Positions 22,396 to 35,052 of a stretch of DNA of 64,000 nucleotides are shown piece after piece (position 1 is the stretch's first letter; every line of letters begins with the position of its first letter). The DNA comes from Chinchilla lanigera. Its lineage: Eukaryota > Chordata > Mammalia > Rodentia > Chinchillidae. The position numbers and the translations under genes were made by a program. Below the pieces are notes generated by a model, which was given only the letters and a program-made list of their open reading frames with translations, made no database searches and had not been told where the DNA came from. The stretch covers positions 12,949,794 through 13,013,793 of the forward strand of contig NW_004955466.1 in NCBI RefSeq assembly GCF_000276665.1, read 5' to 3'.

Positions 22396-23537
22396 TTATT
22401 TCATTCTTACTCCAATAAGTATTTGTGAGTAGATGGGAGTGAAGATTAGAATTCATAGAATGAAAGATGTTCCTTGTAGGAGCTCATTAGGATCAAACTA
22501 CTTTGAGGAGAAGACTGGCAAGAAATATGGAGTCCTGGCCCAGCAAAGGTTCAACTTAGGATCTTTTGGCTTTTTCACAATGCAAAAGCAATTTACATTC
22601 AGTAGAAACTGAACTTTGAATTTTGAATTTCAGTCTTTTCCCAAGCTAGGATCCTGTGGTATTGCTGGGTAGCAGCAGCGACTGGCTATTCCAGTGAGTC
22701 TCAGGATCCTGAGGGGGACACGCTACACATATGATATGCTGTGTTGCTGATCTGTGCTGTTGGGTAGATTAGGTGTAGTAAATGCATTTCAACTTACTAT
22801 ATTCTCAGCTTACGAAGGGTTTGTTGGGACACAACTTTATCATAAGTGATGGAGTGGCTAGTTAGGAAATCAGGTTTCATTTCCTAAATTTTTGGACAAT
22901 TCAGTGTATATTAACATCAGCTCTATTTAGCAGGAAATAGTAGATTTCAGAGTAAAAGTAGAGTCCTGATGGGGTCGGTTTTATCGACTTAGTAAAGCTT
23001 ATTTGTCATAGATTACCTTTGTTTTAAAATATAATTTGATTATTTGTTTAGACCCTTGCCTTCATTTTTTATTAGTATGTGGCGTATACTGCTGAATCTG
23101 ATCTATTTGTAGTTAGTGGATGCTAAAGAATAATTTTCAGAGTTGAAAAATAAAATTCTTAAAATTGTAAAATAAGTACATGCCAACAACTTTGATTTAA
23201 CTCATTGATTAATGAAGGAACCAGGAAGATGTTAGGACCAATTCACAGGAGAATTTGAACAGATATTTACATGTGTCTGCCTGTCTGTCTGTTTATCTGA
23301 CTTCCTATCATCTATCCACAAGCAAAAGTGCTGAAATAAATCAGAAATTCTGTTGTGTACAAAACTGGTTAATATCCTAAAGGACCATTAAATGCCATGT
23401 ACATGTTAGGCAAGCAAAGCAGCTGGGTGACTACCAGACAAAACTCATTGGCTTTGCTAAGGACACGGTCAATATATTACTCTGTGCTTTTTAGCAGTTA
23501 ATTCCTGTCCTTTAAGAGCTGAAACAGACTGGTGCAG
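22396..23537. other. Unique intronic sequence
   Basis: No element or exon recognised. Confidence 0.4.
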
Positions 23538-23884
23538 CAGGTTCTCAAACTTTTAAGTTTCAAGAATTTTTGACTCTATGAAAATTGAAGACCTCAAAGA
23601 GATTTGTTTGTGTAATATATTTTCTCATATCAGAGATTAGAATTGACAAACTGTGAAGCTGTTCACTTTCTCATTTGGAAACTGGCAATAATGAAAGCTC
23701 TTTATATTATCCAAATGATGACTTCATCGTGAGTACTGAAGCTTCTGAAAATTTCTGAGAGAGTGAAAGCAAAAATGGCAAATAACATCTTAATGTTACT
23801 ATGAAATTAGTTTTGAACTCACAAACATGCTGAAAAGGACTGTGACCCTCCAAGACACACAGAACACACTTTAAGACCATTGGG
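23538..23884. mobile_element. hAT-Charlie-type non-autonomous DNA transposon
   Basis: The left end 'caggttctcaaactttt' and the right end 'cacactttaagaccattg' are imperfect inverted repeats of the CAGTGGTTCTCAAA type. Inner words such as 'gacctcaaagagatttgtttgtgtaatatattttc' are typical of this MER class. About 350 bp and diverged; the exact family name is not assigned. Confidence 0.7.
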
Positions 23885-26427
23885 TTAACTGAAAACAAAA
23901 AAGTCATAGATCCTATCTGTACAGTTTGCTAGACCACAGAGAGCACTCCTTGGAGAGGATACCCTGTCATCTCTTTGCCCACTTGTAAATCTTGGGTATT
24001 TTCCTGACAGTAGTCCCTTCTGTGGGAAATGTTGCCCTGCCCATGATGGGGAATTTTTAAGGCCATTCTGAAACTAAGTCAGAAACTTTTCATTTTAGTT
24101 ATAAAAGTAGTACAGATTCACAATAGGAGAAAATGAAAAAATAAAAAGAAAGTCTACAAAAATAGAGAAAATTCTATGTAGTGTAAAAATGTTTTTGATT
24201 GCATAGTATCTGCATTCTTTTTTGTCCTCCCAATTAAATGCTGTCATAGTGTGCTTCCTGTTACTCTTAGCAAACTTCTTGGGTGACTGTCTCCTTTTTC
24301 CTGCCTGGTACAGGATAATCATTTTCCCAGTGTTTTTCCATGAAGATTATTATAAAGATTTTTCAAGTTTTAGATTATTGTTTCAGGATAGCTTCTTAGG
24401 AATAAAATAAAAGGGATAAGAAGTAGGTAATTTTGAAGTTTTTTCCCATTTTTGGGAAGTGCTGCTAAATTGTCCTCCCTGAAGGCTTGGCCAGTTCATA
24501 TTGTGAGCTGGGAAAGCATCTTTCACATTACCAGTGCTTGCAGGTGTTACTATCTTACAGCTACCTATGATTGGGCAACTGGCAAAAACTAGCATATTCT
24601 TTTATTTTGCATTTAAAAAGTATGTTAAATAGAACTTTCCTCCATAGGCCATTTATATTTTTCCTTTCTCAAATGACCATTTTGCCCAGTGACCTATTTA
24701 AGTATCAGTGTTTTAAAACTGACCATAGAAGAGAATAATTAGCAACGCATATATGAGGTTACCAGAAATAAACAACCATCAAACCCTTTGGAAGGAAACT
24801 GATGAGATCTATAAATATATGTAAAGTGACCTAAAGCATTTCCCTGTGATTCATGGTTTCTGGCTGCAGTTTTGCATTATTAATTATCTTAACAAGCTCT
24901 TTCTTTATTATCTGGAAGAAAACCTCAGATTGGCTCCTGTCATTTTATGCCAATTTGCGTTTCCTGGAGTTTGCCCTTGTGGCTTTTCAGTGGTTTTCTG
25001 CTGCTGCTGCTGCTGCAGCTGTCACAGAGAAAGAAAGTTTTTCAGAAGGCACAGAAAACTGGGAGATGATATGTAGTTTTTCCATTGGACTGAACTTGTT
25101 TGGAAGAATAAAGAGGTAGAACAATGAAATAATCCAAATATTATGAGGAGAGAGGGAGAAGCTTATATTACTGCGGTTTGTGTGATAAAAGAAATGTTAC
25201 GCCTGGTACATTCTGTTTATAAATGGTGCTGTAAAACAGATATGTGTTCAAATGCTTAGCTAAAAATACTTGCAGGACTGCCTGTCCAGCACCGCATTTT
25301 ACAGAATGCTGTAGTCGTCAGAATCTGATTGCTTCACCATCAATACATAGGATCATAAGTCAGTATTGTAGGAAAAATGGGTTTTCTCTTAAGTGCGGTT
25401 TTAATTTACTCTTTGCAGCTTAGAGAAACTAATTTTAGATAATTGTGATAACCCCAGTAAGAGAATGTAATACGTTTCCAGCATACTTAGGAAGAAGACA
25501 TTTTACTCAGTATATGGTTCTGTTCAGATTTTATTTTCTGGGACTCTTGTTTTTAAAGTTCTCTATCTGTCTGTTTCTGTTTTAAAAGTTACAAACAGCA
25601 AATACTCACACAGAGACCCACATACACATATCCATATACACATCTTGTGTTGGTAGGGAGGTCCCTGTTCCCTTGTTTGGGAGGTAGGGTGATACAGTGG
25701 TTGTTACAGGAAGGCTCCTTGGAAGAAGCAGTAGGTTGCTGAGAACAGGTCATGTTTATGTACTCCTCCTTAAACAGTAATTCATCTTCCTAGCCTGGGA
25801 AGTGGGTGTTTCTCCCTAGCCGATTTGTTAGTTCTTAGGCACTATTCGGAGCCCAGGTGGTGAGATCTATAAAAAATGATGGAAGAAGCAGGATTTCCAT
25901 GGGGCCAGCTGCCTTTCGGAGAAAGAGTCAGACACTTCAGTCACATCCTATGAATAAACAATACCAATGTAAAGTGGATTATGAGGTGTTTTGTCTAAAG
26001 TTTCTCTTTTTTTGACCTGCAATTGCAAAATCTTACGAAATATCTTTTGAAATGGAATAATGACTGTAAATAGTCTTCTTTTTTCTGTGGTTGGTGAAAT
26101 TCTAGATTGAATATATTTTTCTTGTTAATGATAAGCCTAGTAGTAGTTTTCTGTTACACTAAATTTATTTGGAATAACAATGAAATAATTTAAATATTAT
26201 GAGAAGTTTGAAGTTCTGCATCTATCTCTATTTAAAAAGAAATAACACACACATACACCCTGCAGCACTCTGGAAAAGCAGGTGTTAGGATGTGACTAGT
26301 ATAAAAAAGTTCATAGTATTTTATGAACTTATCATTTTAAGAAATATAAAACATTCCTATGTCCTTTTGTGATTCAGTCATTCTCTAATAATTCTTTTTA
26401 AATTATTCTTCTTGTAAGAAGTTTTAA
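23885..26427. other. Unique/old intronic sequence
   Basis: 24080-24420 reads like a diverged old LINE 3' end (ataaaagtagtacagattcacaataggagaaaatg), unassigned. A (CTG)6 run lies at 24998-25015. The open frame 24853-25119 runs through it (giving an Ala run) but has no domain or splice support. Confidence 0.35.
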
Positions 26428-26545
26428 ACCAGGCTTGGTGCTACATGCCTGTAATCCTATCGTTTGGGAGGCTGAGGCAGAACTGTAAGTTTAAGGACAG
26501 CCTGGGCTACACAGGGAGACCCTTCCTTGAAAGCCCCCCCAAAGA
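26428..26545 (+). repeat. B1 SINE
   Basis: 'ccaggcttggtgctacatgcctgtaatcctatcgtttgggaggctgaggcag' and 'cagcctgggctacacagggagaccc' are B1 in sense orientation. Confidence 0.9.
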
Positions 26546-28889
26546 CATTTTAGTTAGAATATATGACTGATAGATTCACAATTTTAGACTTCCTTTATGT
26601 AGGTTTCAGTTTTTAAAAGGACAAGTCTTGAGTGGGTCAAACTTTCATAAAGTTTCTAAGATAGAGCATCATAAATTTTCTGTGAGATTGATAGCTACTG
26701 TTTGGTTTGTGTTTACTGATGTTCTCAAATGTACAACTTGTCTTCACTTGTTCTATTGAAGAAACGTTTTTAATTTCCAGGCTTAGAAATAGCAAGTGAC
26801 AAAGTATATCATAGATTGATAAAAGCAAAATTGATTTGATACAGTCATCTAGTTGAGAGGCATAAACTCTTTTGAAGAGGTTTCTTTAAAAGATAATATT
26901 AAACAGAAAGCCCTTACTTTGTCAGTTGTCATTAGTCAGAGTTTCACACCATATATTGTAGTTCATGTTTTAGTGTAATGACAGGATGGAAGTTAGAATT
27001 GAGTTCTGTGCTAATTGCTATATCTTAGATGATCGTCTGATACCATCTAGCATGTCACATACTAGTGTGTCACGTATGGAAGTCACTTCTCCTTTCCCCT
27101 ACTTCTTATTCCTTGCATAGTCATAGCAGACAGTGCTTATCAAATGTGACATTTCTTCCGGCCCAGCCCAAACATGCCCTCAGTTCTCAAAGCAACATTC
27201 TGAGCTGCAAGCTAGTAGGTAGGAGATCCACGGATCTAACTAGTCTATCTGTGGAGGTAGTAGAATCTTTAAAATTAAAAAATATTTTTACGATCAACTC
27301 ACATTATTTAAATCAAGTGGAATATTGTTTCTTTCACTCTAGCAGTGGCTCCTAGTCTTTTAGAGTATAACGATTCCTTTTTAATTAAACCCCACAGATT
27401 CCCACTTGACCATTGAAATCAGCAATAATTTTGGCTTTATTAATCACATCATGTACATTTATTCGGAAAGATAAGCACACAGATGTGAGAGGTTTACATA
27501 CTTATGAGGGAAGGACCCCTTCTGATGTTTCTGGCCCTCTCTTCAACCACCTCCCAGGAGCAGGATTACTCCTGTAATCAGACTGTGACCATTACTCTGT
27601 CACACAGTCTGTTTTCCTTGCTTTCAGTTAAAATTCAAAGGCTACTAAAAGCAGAATTGAGTTTTATCTTCAGGGAACTTGGGAGTGTTTTCACACTGTG
27701 TGCTGTGAAGTCACAGGAGGCCAGAAGTTGCTTCAAGCCCCAGTCTTAGGCTGCCTGTTTAGAATTCATCGTAAGATTTCACTTGTGTTTGGGATTTCAA
27801 ATAAACGAACAAGCAAGATGCTCCCCCAGATAAATCCCAGATAGGAAAAAAACTACTAGTTAACCCTCATTGTTGTGTTACACATGACTGAAGCGCCCGG
27901 CTCAGAGGGTTTTGGGTTACTCCATGTGTTAATGCTGAAACTGGGATGGGGACTCTTGCCGACCAGCAGGCCGTTGTTTGTCCCTCCACGTGCTTCTGTT
28001 CCTGAGGCCAGAGGAGGACATAAATTGACACTGTCTCCAGCTGTGAGTGCAGCACATATTTGTGTGGAATGAAAAATTGTTTTGCAGTGTAATACTAGGG
28101 GACTCGAGTTTGTTTCCACACTTGCATTGTAAGTGCTTGTTTTATTTGAGTGTAGTCTTCTTTCACTATTGAGGCAGGTAGAATAATGGAAAAGCTTTTT
28201 ATTATTATTACTTTACGTTTTATTTTCTTTTAAAACAGTAAAGAGTTCATGTCATGGTCAGATGACAAGTTTCTCTTTCTCACCCAATGCTCTGTGTGCC
28301 TTCCCTGTTGTGTTTGTGCACGGTGTGCCTTGCCTTGGTTTTTAAGCATTGTCCAAACAAAATCTCTCCTGGATTTTGCTGTTCATCCAAGGATAGCCTC
28401 GTGGCTCATTTTCTCAGCAGAAGTGACTTGTTGTTGCTATTATTAAATCAACATGCCATCAAGATGTCAGCCAACTATAATACTTGATGTTCTTTGGGCT
28501 ACCTTTTTCACCTGGGATAATAACACAAAACCAGTGTCCTTGTGAGGTTCACTGTAATTCTTAGGATTTTTTTCTTGGAAGCCTCAGGCTATAGATTATA
28601 CAGGATAACAGCAGTGGAGGGTCTGGCGACAGTTTGCTATCAAAGCTCTCTTCCTGGTAGGGGGAAGCTCTTTCTCTCTCCTTGTCCATTGATTTAGCTT
28701 GTTCAGATTGGTGTGTTGTGGTAAATGTTCTGCTTTTAGAGTCTGTCAGGCTGGCAGGGCCAGGCAATGCTGGTTGCTATCATAGACCCCTGACAGGCTT
28801 CTTTTTTCCTAAGGAAGGTCCTCTCTCTTACAGAGATGCTTTTGTGTTAACTGTGGCAAAGCATAAAGTTCACTTTAGGCTATAGTTTC
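26546..28889. other. Unique intronic sequence
   Basis: No family or exon that I can support. Several short open frames on both strands (27065-28885) lack domains. Confidence 0.4.
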
Positions 28890-29420
28890 AACTTCTTTCT
28901 TGCTATATAGTTTAATAGATCTGCCCAGTTCTATCCTGGACAACCACTAATCTGCCTTCTGTCTGTGTGGATTGGCCAGTTCTGGATGTTGAAAGGGAAT
29001 GGAGTCATGTAATACCTGGTCTTTAGTGACTGGCTTTTTCATTTAGTATAATGTTTTCAAAGATCCAGCCATGGCATGGTATGTGTCAGTACTCCATTCT
29101 TTTTTATTGCCAAATAGTACTCCATTTAGTGAATATTTTGCACTTTGTTTATTCATAGACATTTGGGTTGTTTCCCCTCTGGCTCTTATGAATTATGCTG
29201 CTATCAACATTTATATATGTGTTTGTGAACATATGTTTTCAGTTCTCCTGGGTAAATACCTAAGTATGAAAAAGAGCTGGATTGTATGGAAACACTATGT
29301 TTAACATTTTGAGGAACTGCCAAATTGCTTTCTAAAGTTTGCTGAACCGTTTTATATTCCCCACCAGCAATGAATGAAGCTTCCAATTTCTGTACATCTC
29401 AGGTGTTTCTTAACCACTGT
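28890..29420 (-). mobile_element. Old L1 (L1M-like) 3' fragment
   Basis: Reverse of L1: 'gacaaccactaatctgccttctgtctg', 'tcatttagtataatgttttcaaag', 'aatagtactccatttagtgaatatttt', 'tgaggaactgccaaattgctttctaaag'. Clearly older than the TSD-bounded L1s. Confidence 0.85.
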
Positions 29421-30190
29421 ATTTTTTGTGTTTATAAAAATGTTTCCTCTTTTCTTGGTGGATAGGGGAGCAGGGTGCTGAATGATAATTGTGGAGGAAA
29501 TGAAACAAATGAAAGTCAAATAAATTATTTTCCGATTGGCTCAGTTCCAGCTCTGGAAGCCATTCATCCCTGCGCCTACAAACCTTCCTGTTTGACTGGA
29601 TATGACATTACAGGAATTTTATTTTCCTGCTTTTTCCTCCCTGGAGAGAAAAAAGAAATATGTCTTTTCCTCAGCTAGACATGGAGGGTTCAAACAAACA
29701 CAAAGGACCCCAGAGTTATTAACAATTCCACAGAAACATAGACTTGGTTTATGCCCAGAATCGTTTTTCTAAAATCACTCTCTTGGTGCTTCCTTCCTTT
29801 GCCTGTTCTCCACCAGAGCGTAACCTAAGAGCTGAATCAAGATCTGTTCATTTGGTGTTTGGAAAAGAGACGGTGGCTGGATGCTGGTCAGCTGGCTTGA
29901 GCTGTTGGCGGGCAGCTTCAGAGAGGGCCTTTGCTGGAGCAGCCTCTACAGGCCTGTGTTGGTTGGGGGGCTTGAATTTGCCTGGAGCTCAGGATAACAA
30001 GGTCCTTCGTCATCCACCACAGTAGTAAGCCGGTGAGTCCAGAGGTCCTAGAAATATCTGGTTACACCAGCCGGAGGCAACAATCCCTGCTCCTTTGCCC
30101 TGTGTAGTGGATGTAGGGAGCAGGCTAGGGTGGGGTTGGAGTAGGCCTGAGGGAGGTCAACAGGAAATACTGTTTCTCCTTCATTTCCTT
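29421..30190. other. Unique intronic sequence
   Basis: No repeat or exon recognised. The open frame 29744-30025 has no domain. Confidence 0.35.
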
Positions 30191-30192
30191 TT

Positions 30193-30400
30193 TGCAGTTG
30201 TGGTGGTGGGAGAACCCAGGGCCTCCTGCATACTAGGTAAGTACTCTACCTGTGAGCATCCGCAGCCCTTTTTTATTGTTTTATGTTGAGAGAGGGTCTT
30301 GATAAGTTCCCCAGGCTGGGGTGGAACCTGTAATCCTCCTGCCTTGGCCTCCTGAGTAGCTGGGATTACTGGTGTGTGCTGTCATGCACAGATGAAATGT
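30193..30400 (-). repeat. B1-dID composite SINE
   Basis: An ID-like part (ggagaacccagggcctcctgcatactaggtaagtactctacc) is followed by B1 (gagagggtcttgataagttccccaggctgg ... cctgccttggcctcctgagtagctgggattac), both reversed. Confidence 0.83.
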
Positions 30401-31270
30401 TCTTTCTCATACATAGATGTGTAATTCCTACTGTTTTCTGACCAGTTGATTACTTTTGGTCGTATACTGGCAGTAGGCCACGCCCCACCTTCCCCCAGAC
30501 AAACATTATGAATGATGAGTTATTGGCAGGTGGATTCCCTTCAAGTTCCTTTTTGTGCATCCTCCCACACCCACAGTGAGCCTGCTGCTCTCCTTGTGAG
30601 TGAGGTTTGCCACACAGGCGTGACCTGTATGGTGAGTGTTGCCCCCACGCCCTGGCTGACTGTGTCCTCAGTCACTGCCCCATCATACCTCCACTGACTT
30701 CCCAGGCTCCTTGTCGAAATGCCAGCTCAGTCAGGACAGGACCACACGTCCCTGTGTCCTTCCAGTAGAAGCAGGCACATTCTTTCAGTGTTCTGTGTTT
30801 TCTCTTGGTTCCATTAAAATGAGGTTCATTGTGTATGTGATAGTTTCGGACAACCTTGTGTTAATTATACCTATGTGAACTGCCTTCCCCTTTTGTTAAG
30901 ACTATTATTTTACAGAGTGCCAAAAAAAAGATTTTAATGCCTTAATTTCGGGGGTCAGTTTCACAGCACCATGAAGTATCAGAAAACTACTAGAGTACCG
31001 GCTGATGTGTTTCCAGTTGTTAACTCATTGTGTGATTTCTGTGGTAATTAATGAATTTGATTTAATGACTTCAATTGGAACTATAAGGAATTGGTTTTTT
31101 TTTGATTTGTGTTGCCCAATCATACCCCAGATCTGACTGAACCTTGACAATACCTTCTTCAGCTCCTAAACAGGAGTTGGTAATCTTTGGACATTTTCAA
31201 CTTTGATAGACTTCAAATTATTACCACTGTGGTTTGCAAAAAGAGTTCGTAGAAATCTGAGATTTGAACA
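30401..31270. other. Unique intronic sequence
   Basis: Possibly some diverged L2 around 30560-30840; not assigned. No exon recognised. Confidence 0.35.
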
Positions 31271-31475
31271 GTGAACCGTCCAGTATGGCAACCACCAACT
31301 GTACATGGTTATTTAAATTGTGATTAATTAAAATTAAATTAAAAACCTGGTTCCTCAGTCACAGCAACCATCTTTCAGATGCTCATAGCCACCTGTGGGC
31401 TAGTGGCTACTTATGAGGCAGGGTAGAGACAAAGCACTTCCATCACTAAGAAGTTTCTATTGGACAATACTGACT
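31271..31475. mobile_element. hAT-type MER element
   Basis: 'gaaccgtccagtatggcaaccacca', 'aattaattaaaattaaat', 'gcatagccacctgtgggctagtggctac' and 'gaagtttctattggacaatactg' match a common MER-class hAT transposon with GTCCAATA/TATTGGAC ends. The exact subfamily is not assigned. Confidence 0.75.
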
Positions 31476-31654
31476 TAGACTTTTTCTTTTCTGCCCAGAA
31501 GTACAAGCAAGACATTAATCATGGTACACTTTGCGTACGCAGGTTCAGGACCTGGAAAATTGCTGCTACCTTTTCCTAGCCCAAATGAGAACAGGCAGTG
31601 GAGGTGCCATTTTGTTCTTGATTTTCCTCTTTTCCTGCCCTGGTGTTATTTGTT

Positions 31655-31862
31655 TGTTGCTATTTTGTAGAACTACAGATAAAACCCAGGGCCTTGTGTG
31701 TACTAGTTAAACACTACCACTCAGCTATACCCCCAGTCCTTTTAAAAAAAAAAAAAAATTGAGATAGGGTCTTCCTAAGTTGCCAAGGCTGGCCTCAAAC
31801 TGGGGATCCTCATGCCTCAGCCTCCTAAGTAACTGGGATTATAGGCAGAACACATGGCTTTT
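31655..31862 (-). repeat. B1-dID composite SINE
   Basis: A reversed ID part (aaaacccagggccttgtgtgtactag...ccactcagctatacccccag), an A15 linker, then reversed B1 (ttgagatagggtcttcctaagttgccaaggctggcctc ... cctcctaagtaactgggattatagg). Confidence 0.88.
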
Positions 31863-32252
31863 TTTCTTCTTAAGAGGTATAAATAACAAGTAATAAGACT
31901 TGCTTATATAGTTAAGCACAGGATAAATCTTCTGAAAGAGTATAAGGATGGTTCTCATTTCATCATTTATTAAATTATGATTTTTGACTTTATGGGTCTA
32001 TTGAGATTTTTAAATGCATTTTTGACGTAGGATATTTTCAATTTAAGATGAGCTTGTTGGAATACAACCCTGTGATAAGTTGGAGAGTATAAACATAAGT
32101 TATTATCTACCATTCTTTTCTATTAGATCTGATTCTTCTAATTCTATGCCCAAGGCTGAGATGAAAATTATGTTAAGATTTTATCACTGTTGGCCTGTTT
32201 TCTAATGGCACATATATGTGTGGGTTTATATTTTATAGACTTGATCCTGTTG

Positions 32253-32444
32253 GGAAGTTTAGCTTCACTTTGGTTTTAATATGTTTGTTGGTTTCTAGTT
32301 CTTTGGAGATATTTTTAAGTCTGGAAATTTGTTATCTTTACCTACCTTGGAAGTTTAGCTTCACTTTGGTTTTAATATGTTTGTTGGTTTCTAGTTCTTT
32401 GGAGATATTTTTAAATCTGGAAATTTGTTATCTTTACCTACCTT
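32253..32444. repeat. 96-bp tandem duplication
   Basis: Unit 32253-32348 (ggaagtttagcttcac ... tttacctacctt) is repeated head-to-tail at 32349-32444 with essentially one mismatch (aag/aaa). This is a very recent duplication. The 96-bp length is a multiple of three, so the open frame crossing it repeats its peptide, but nothing suggests it is coding. Confidence 0.95.
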
Positions 32445-32898
32445 GAAATTTGCAAGTTAGGAATTTGTATCAGAAGAATTGGGCACAAATCGTTCTTCCC
32501 TCAACTCTACATATGACTGCTGAGTTATTTATGCTTCTTTTCTGGTTGTCTGATAGCTAAGAGGTGAAAATGTGTGCAAGTCACGTGATATAGATGCACC
32601 AGCTGCTAGTGCTCAAGGGCTTTAGTAGGGGACAGAGCAGTGACAGTGATGAGAAAGGCTCTGTGTACATGAGTGCTCTTCCCTTCATTTGTAGCAGTTT
32701 AAGTAATTCGCAGTGCTTGGGACTATGCCTCGTGTCTTTTCTCATGTTGGTGTGTCCTGGCGATGGTGTTTACAGTGAAACTGTAACTAAATTTCTCTCC
32801 AGACTCAGGCCTCCTTTACAGCCAAGTGGGTGCTGTTGAAAAGGAATTTAATACCTCCCATCCCCACCCCATTACCAGCTTATCTTCAAGAACCTGAA

Positions 32899-32990
32899 CT
32901 TTTCTTTTCCTTCTTTCTTTTTCTTTCCTTTTTTTCCTCTTTCCCCTTCCTTTCTTTTCTTTTCTTTTCTTTTTTCTTTCTTTCTTTCTT

Positions 32991-33029
<39 letters not shown>

Positions 33030-33050
33030 TTTTGTTTTGTTTTGTTTTGA
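32899..33050. repeat. Polypyrimidine tract with T36 and (TTTTG)n
   Basis: A C/T-only stretch rises to an uninterrupted run of about 36 T (32993-33028) followed by (gtttt)4. It could be the reversed A tail of a retroposon, but the flank 'gatagttttcctggggggctgg' matches no family I recognise. Confidence 0.85.
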
Positions 33051-33480
33051 TAGTTTTCCTGGGGGGCTGGAAAACCTTAGCCCAGGGCAGTTAGCCAGGG
33101 GAACTCAGCCTTCAGGGAGAGCAGCTGGTGTGCATAGCAAGCAAATGCTCCATTCTCTTTACCTGCCGTTTTCTTGGTAACTGAGTAACTATACAGCAGA
33201 CAGGCTCAGTGTGCCTTTTGTTTGCTTCTTATTTTTGTTAAACATTTTAAAGTTACCAGAAGTCAAAAATTCTCTATTGAAATAACTTTTGTGTAGGTCT
33301 GGACAGTGAGTGGGCTTACAACAAGATTTCCTCACTAATCATACTCCTCATTTCTTCCAATAGTACAATAAAACCTTGGTTTGCAGGAATAATTCATTCA
33401 TCTTGTAATCCAAAACCACGTGTATAGCAAAGCTGAGAGAAAGACAGACAGAGACAGACTCTGGATTAGCATATTTTGGG

Positions 33481-33700
33481 GTGCTGGAATCTCCTTCCAG
33501 AGGAAGATTAGGGTTAAGGGTAGGATTTCTAGGATCCTTCTGTCCTGAACAAAGAATTGAATGAAACAAACATAAATGATGACAAAGTTTCACATTTTTT
33601 AAGGGTAGGAAAAAAATGGAAGGCTAGGGAAAAGACAGAGCCCTTACTTGGGCCAAGTAAATGTAGGAAAAAGGAGAAAAGAAGAAATAAAATTAAAGAT
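33481..33700 (-). repeat. LTR-like direct repeat, left copy
   Basis: 220 bases match 35891-36110 at roughly 95 percent. In minus orientation the right copy has an AATAAA polyadenylation signal (plus strand ttatt); here it is mutated (cattttttaag). The sequence ends on 'ca' when read on the minus strand (tgctggaat on the plus). This suggests the R/U5 end of an LTR. The two copies diverge abruptly after this interval, so neither is proven a full LTR. Confidence 0.65.
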
Positions 33701-34120
33701 GCACCCGTCAGTGTAGAGTGGACTACTGTGAAGAGACAGGGCTACTGTGAAGAGACAGCACTTAATGGTGACTGTCCCTTTTTTGTATTCCTCACACTGG
33801 TGCTGTGTTCAGGTCATCCTATCAGAAACCTACTGGCATTTCCCCGAGAGGTCTGTACCCAGGGCTGCAAGAATTGTTCAGCACATGTGTCCCTGGATCT
33901 TGTTGTATCTCCTTTCCCAGCCAGTTTTAGCCACTTCCTGTCTTTCTGCTTCAGAACCAGTTGGGATTGTGTGACATTCTGGGTGACATACTACTTGTAG
34001 TGCAAGACGTTGCTTGTTTATTGATTTAAAATGTCTCATAAATGTTTGCTCATTTTGTGGAACATTCATGGAGCAAGTTACTCATAATCCAAAGTTTGAC
34101 TTGTGCTTACTTTGTTAGTC
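33701..34120. other. Unassigned sequence between repeats
   Basis: It includes a 19-bp tandem duplication of gctactgtgaagagacag at about 33723-33760. The rest may be LTR U3 or flanking DNA. No gene. Confidence 0.35.
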
Positions 34121-34340
34121 TGGGTTCTCCAGAGAAAGAGAACCAATAGGAACTGGTGGGCAGATATGTGGAGAGCTTTATTCCATTGAAGCTAGAGAGT
34201 CAGAACAGGGCCTGAGGACTAGGGAGTGGTAGAGATAGGGGAACCACTTACTGCCAGCCGCTCTGACTTGTAACTTACTTGTGCTTTTGGGTCTAGTCAG
34301 GCCAATAATGTCCACACTGATTCCATTTGATGATAGAGTG
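34121..34340. repeat. Interspersed repeat, family not assigned
   Basis: The start 'ttagtctgggttctccagagaaagagaaccaatagg' is a common mammalian interspersed-repeat beginning. A related start, tagtcagggtttacaagggg, opens the element at 45594. Confidence 0.5.
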
Positions 34341-34751
34341 CTGCTGTGCACTCCATACTTTATAGCTTGGTGGGTCAGATATCACCCAGTTTACATAGGG
34401 AATGATTGGTTCATGGTCAAGTGCTTAGTTCTACATAAGCTGAGTAACAGGCCAAGAGCTGTCTTTCCAAAGGAGAGTTGCTGTCTGTGAATGGTGGCAG
34501 GGATTTGCTCCAAGTAACAGCCGCATGGATTCTGCCACAGGTTCCACACAGCATGCCTGCTGTGGCTGGCGCTTTATGCACGTTGGGGCTGAGCAGTTGC
34601 ACAGCAGCCTGGGCCTAGGGCAGAGCCTTCTTGTGTTTTGGATTCCAATAAACTAGCAGCTTTACAAGGCACTTGGCTAATGGGCTGGAGCAATCCACCC
34701 AAATTGGGACAGTGTCCCCAGGCCTTCAAATAGACCCAGTAGGCACCAGAA

Positions 34752-35052
34752 CTCTTTCTTTTTCTTTCCTTCTCCTTCTCCTTCTTCTCCTCCTTCTCCT
34801 TCTCCTTCTCCTTCTCCTTCTCCTTCTCCTCCTCCTCTTCCTCCTCCTCCTCCTCCTCCTTCTCCTTCTCCTTCTCCTCCTTCCCCTTCTCCTCCTCCTT
34901 CTCCTCCTCCTCCTTCTCCCTCTCCTTCTTCTCCTCCTCCTTCTCCTTCTTCTCCTTCTTGTCCTTTTTCTCCTTCTTGTCCTTCTTGTCCTTCTTCTCC
35001 TTCTCCTTCTCCTTCTCCTCCTTCTCCTTCTCCTTCCTTTTTTTTTTTTTTA
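34752..35052. repeat. 300-bp polypyrimidine tract (CTTCTC/CTCCTC)
   Basis: Nearly pure C/T on this strand (homopurine on the other) built from ctt, ctc, tcc and ccttgt variants. The long Lys/Glu-rich and Leu-rich open frames here are translation artefacts of this low-complexity DNA. Confidence 0.97.

Noticed and set aside
24853..25119. 88-codon open frame with Ala run and hydrophobic N-terminus
   Set aside because: Two plus-strand frames are open simultaneously, there are no paired splice sites and no recognised domain.
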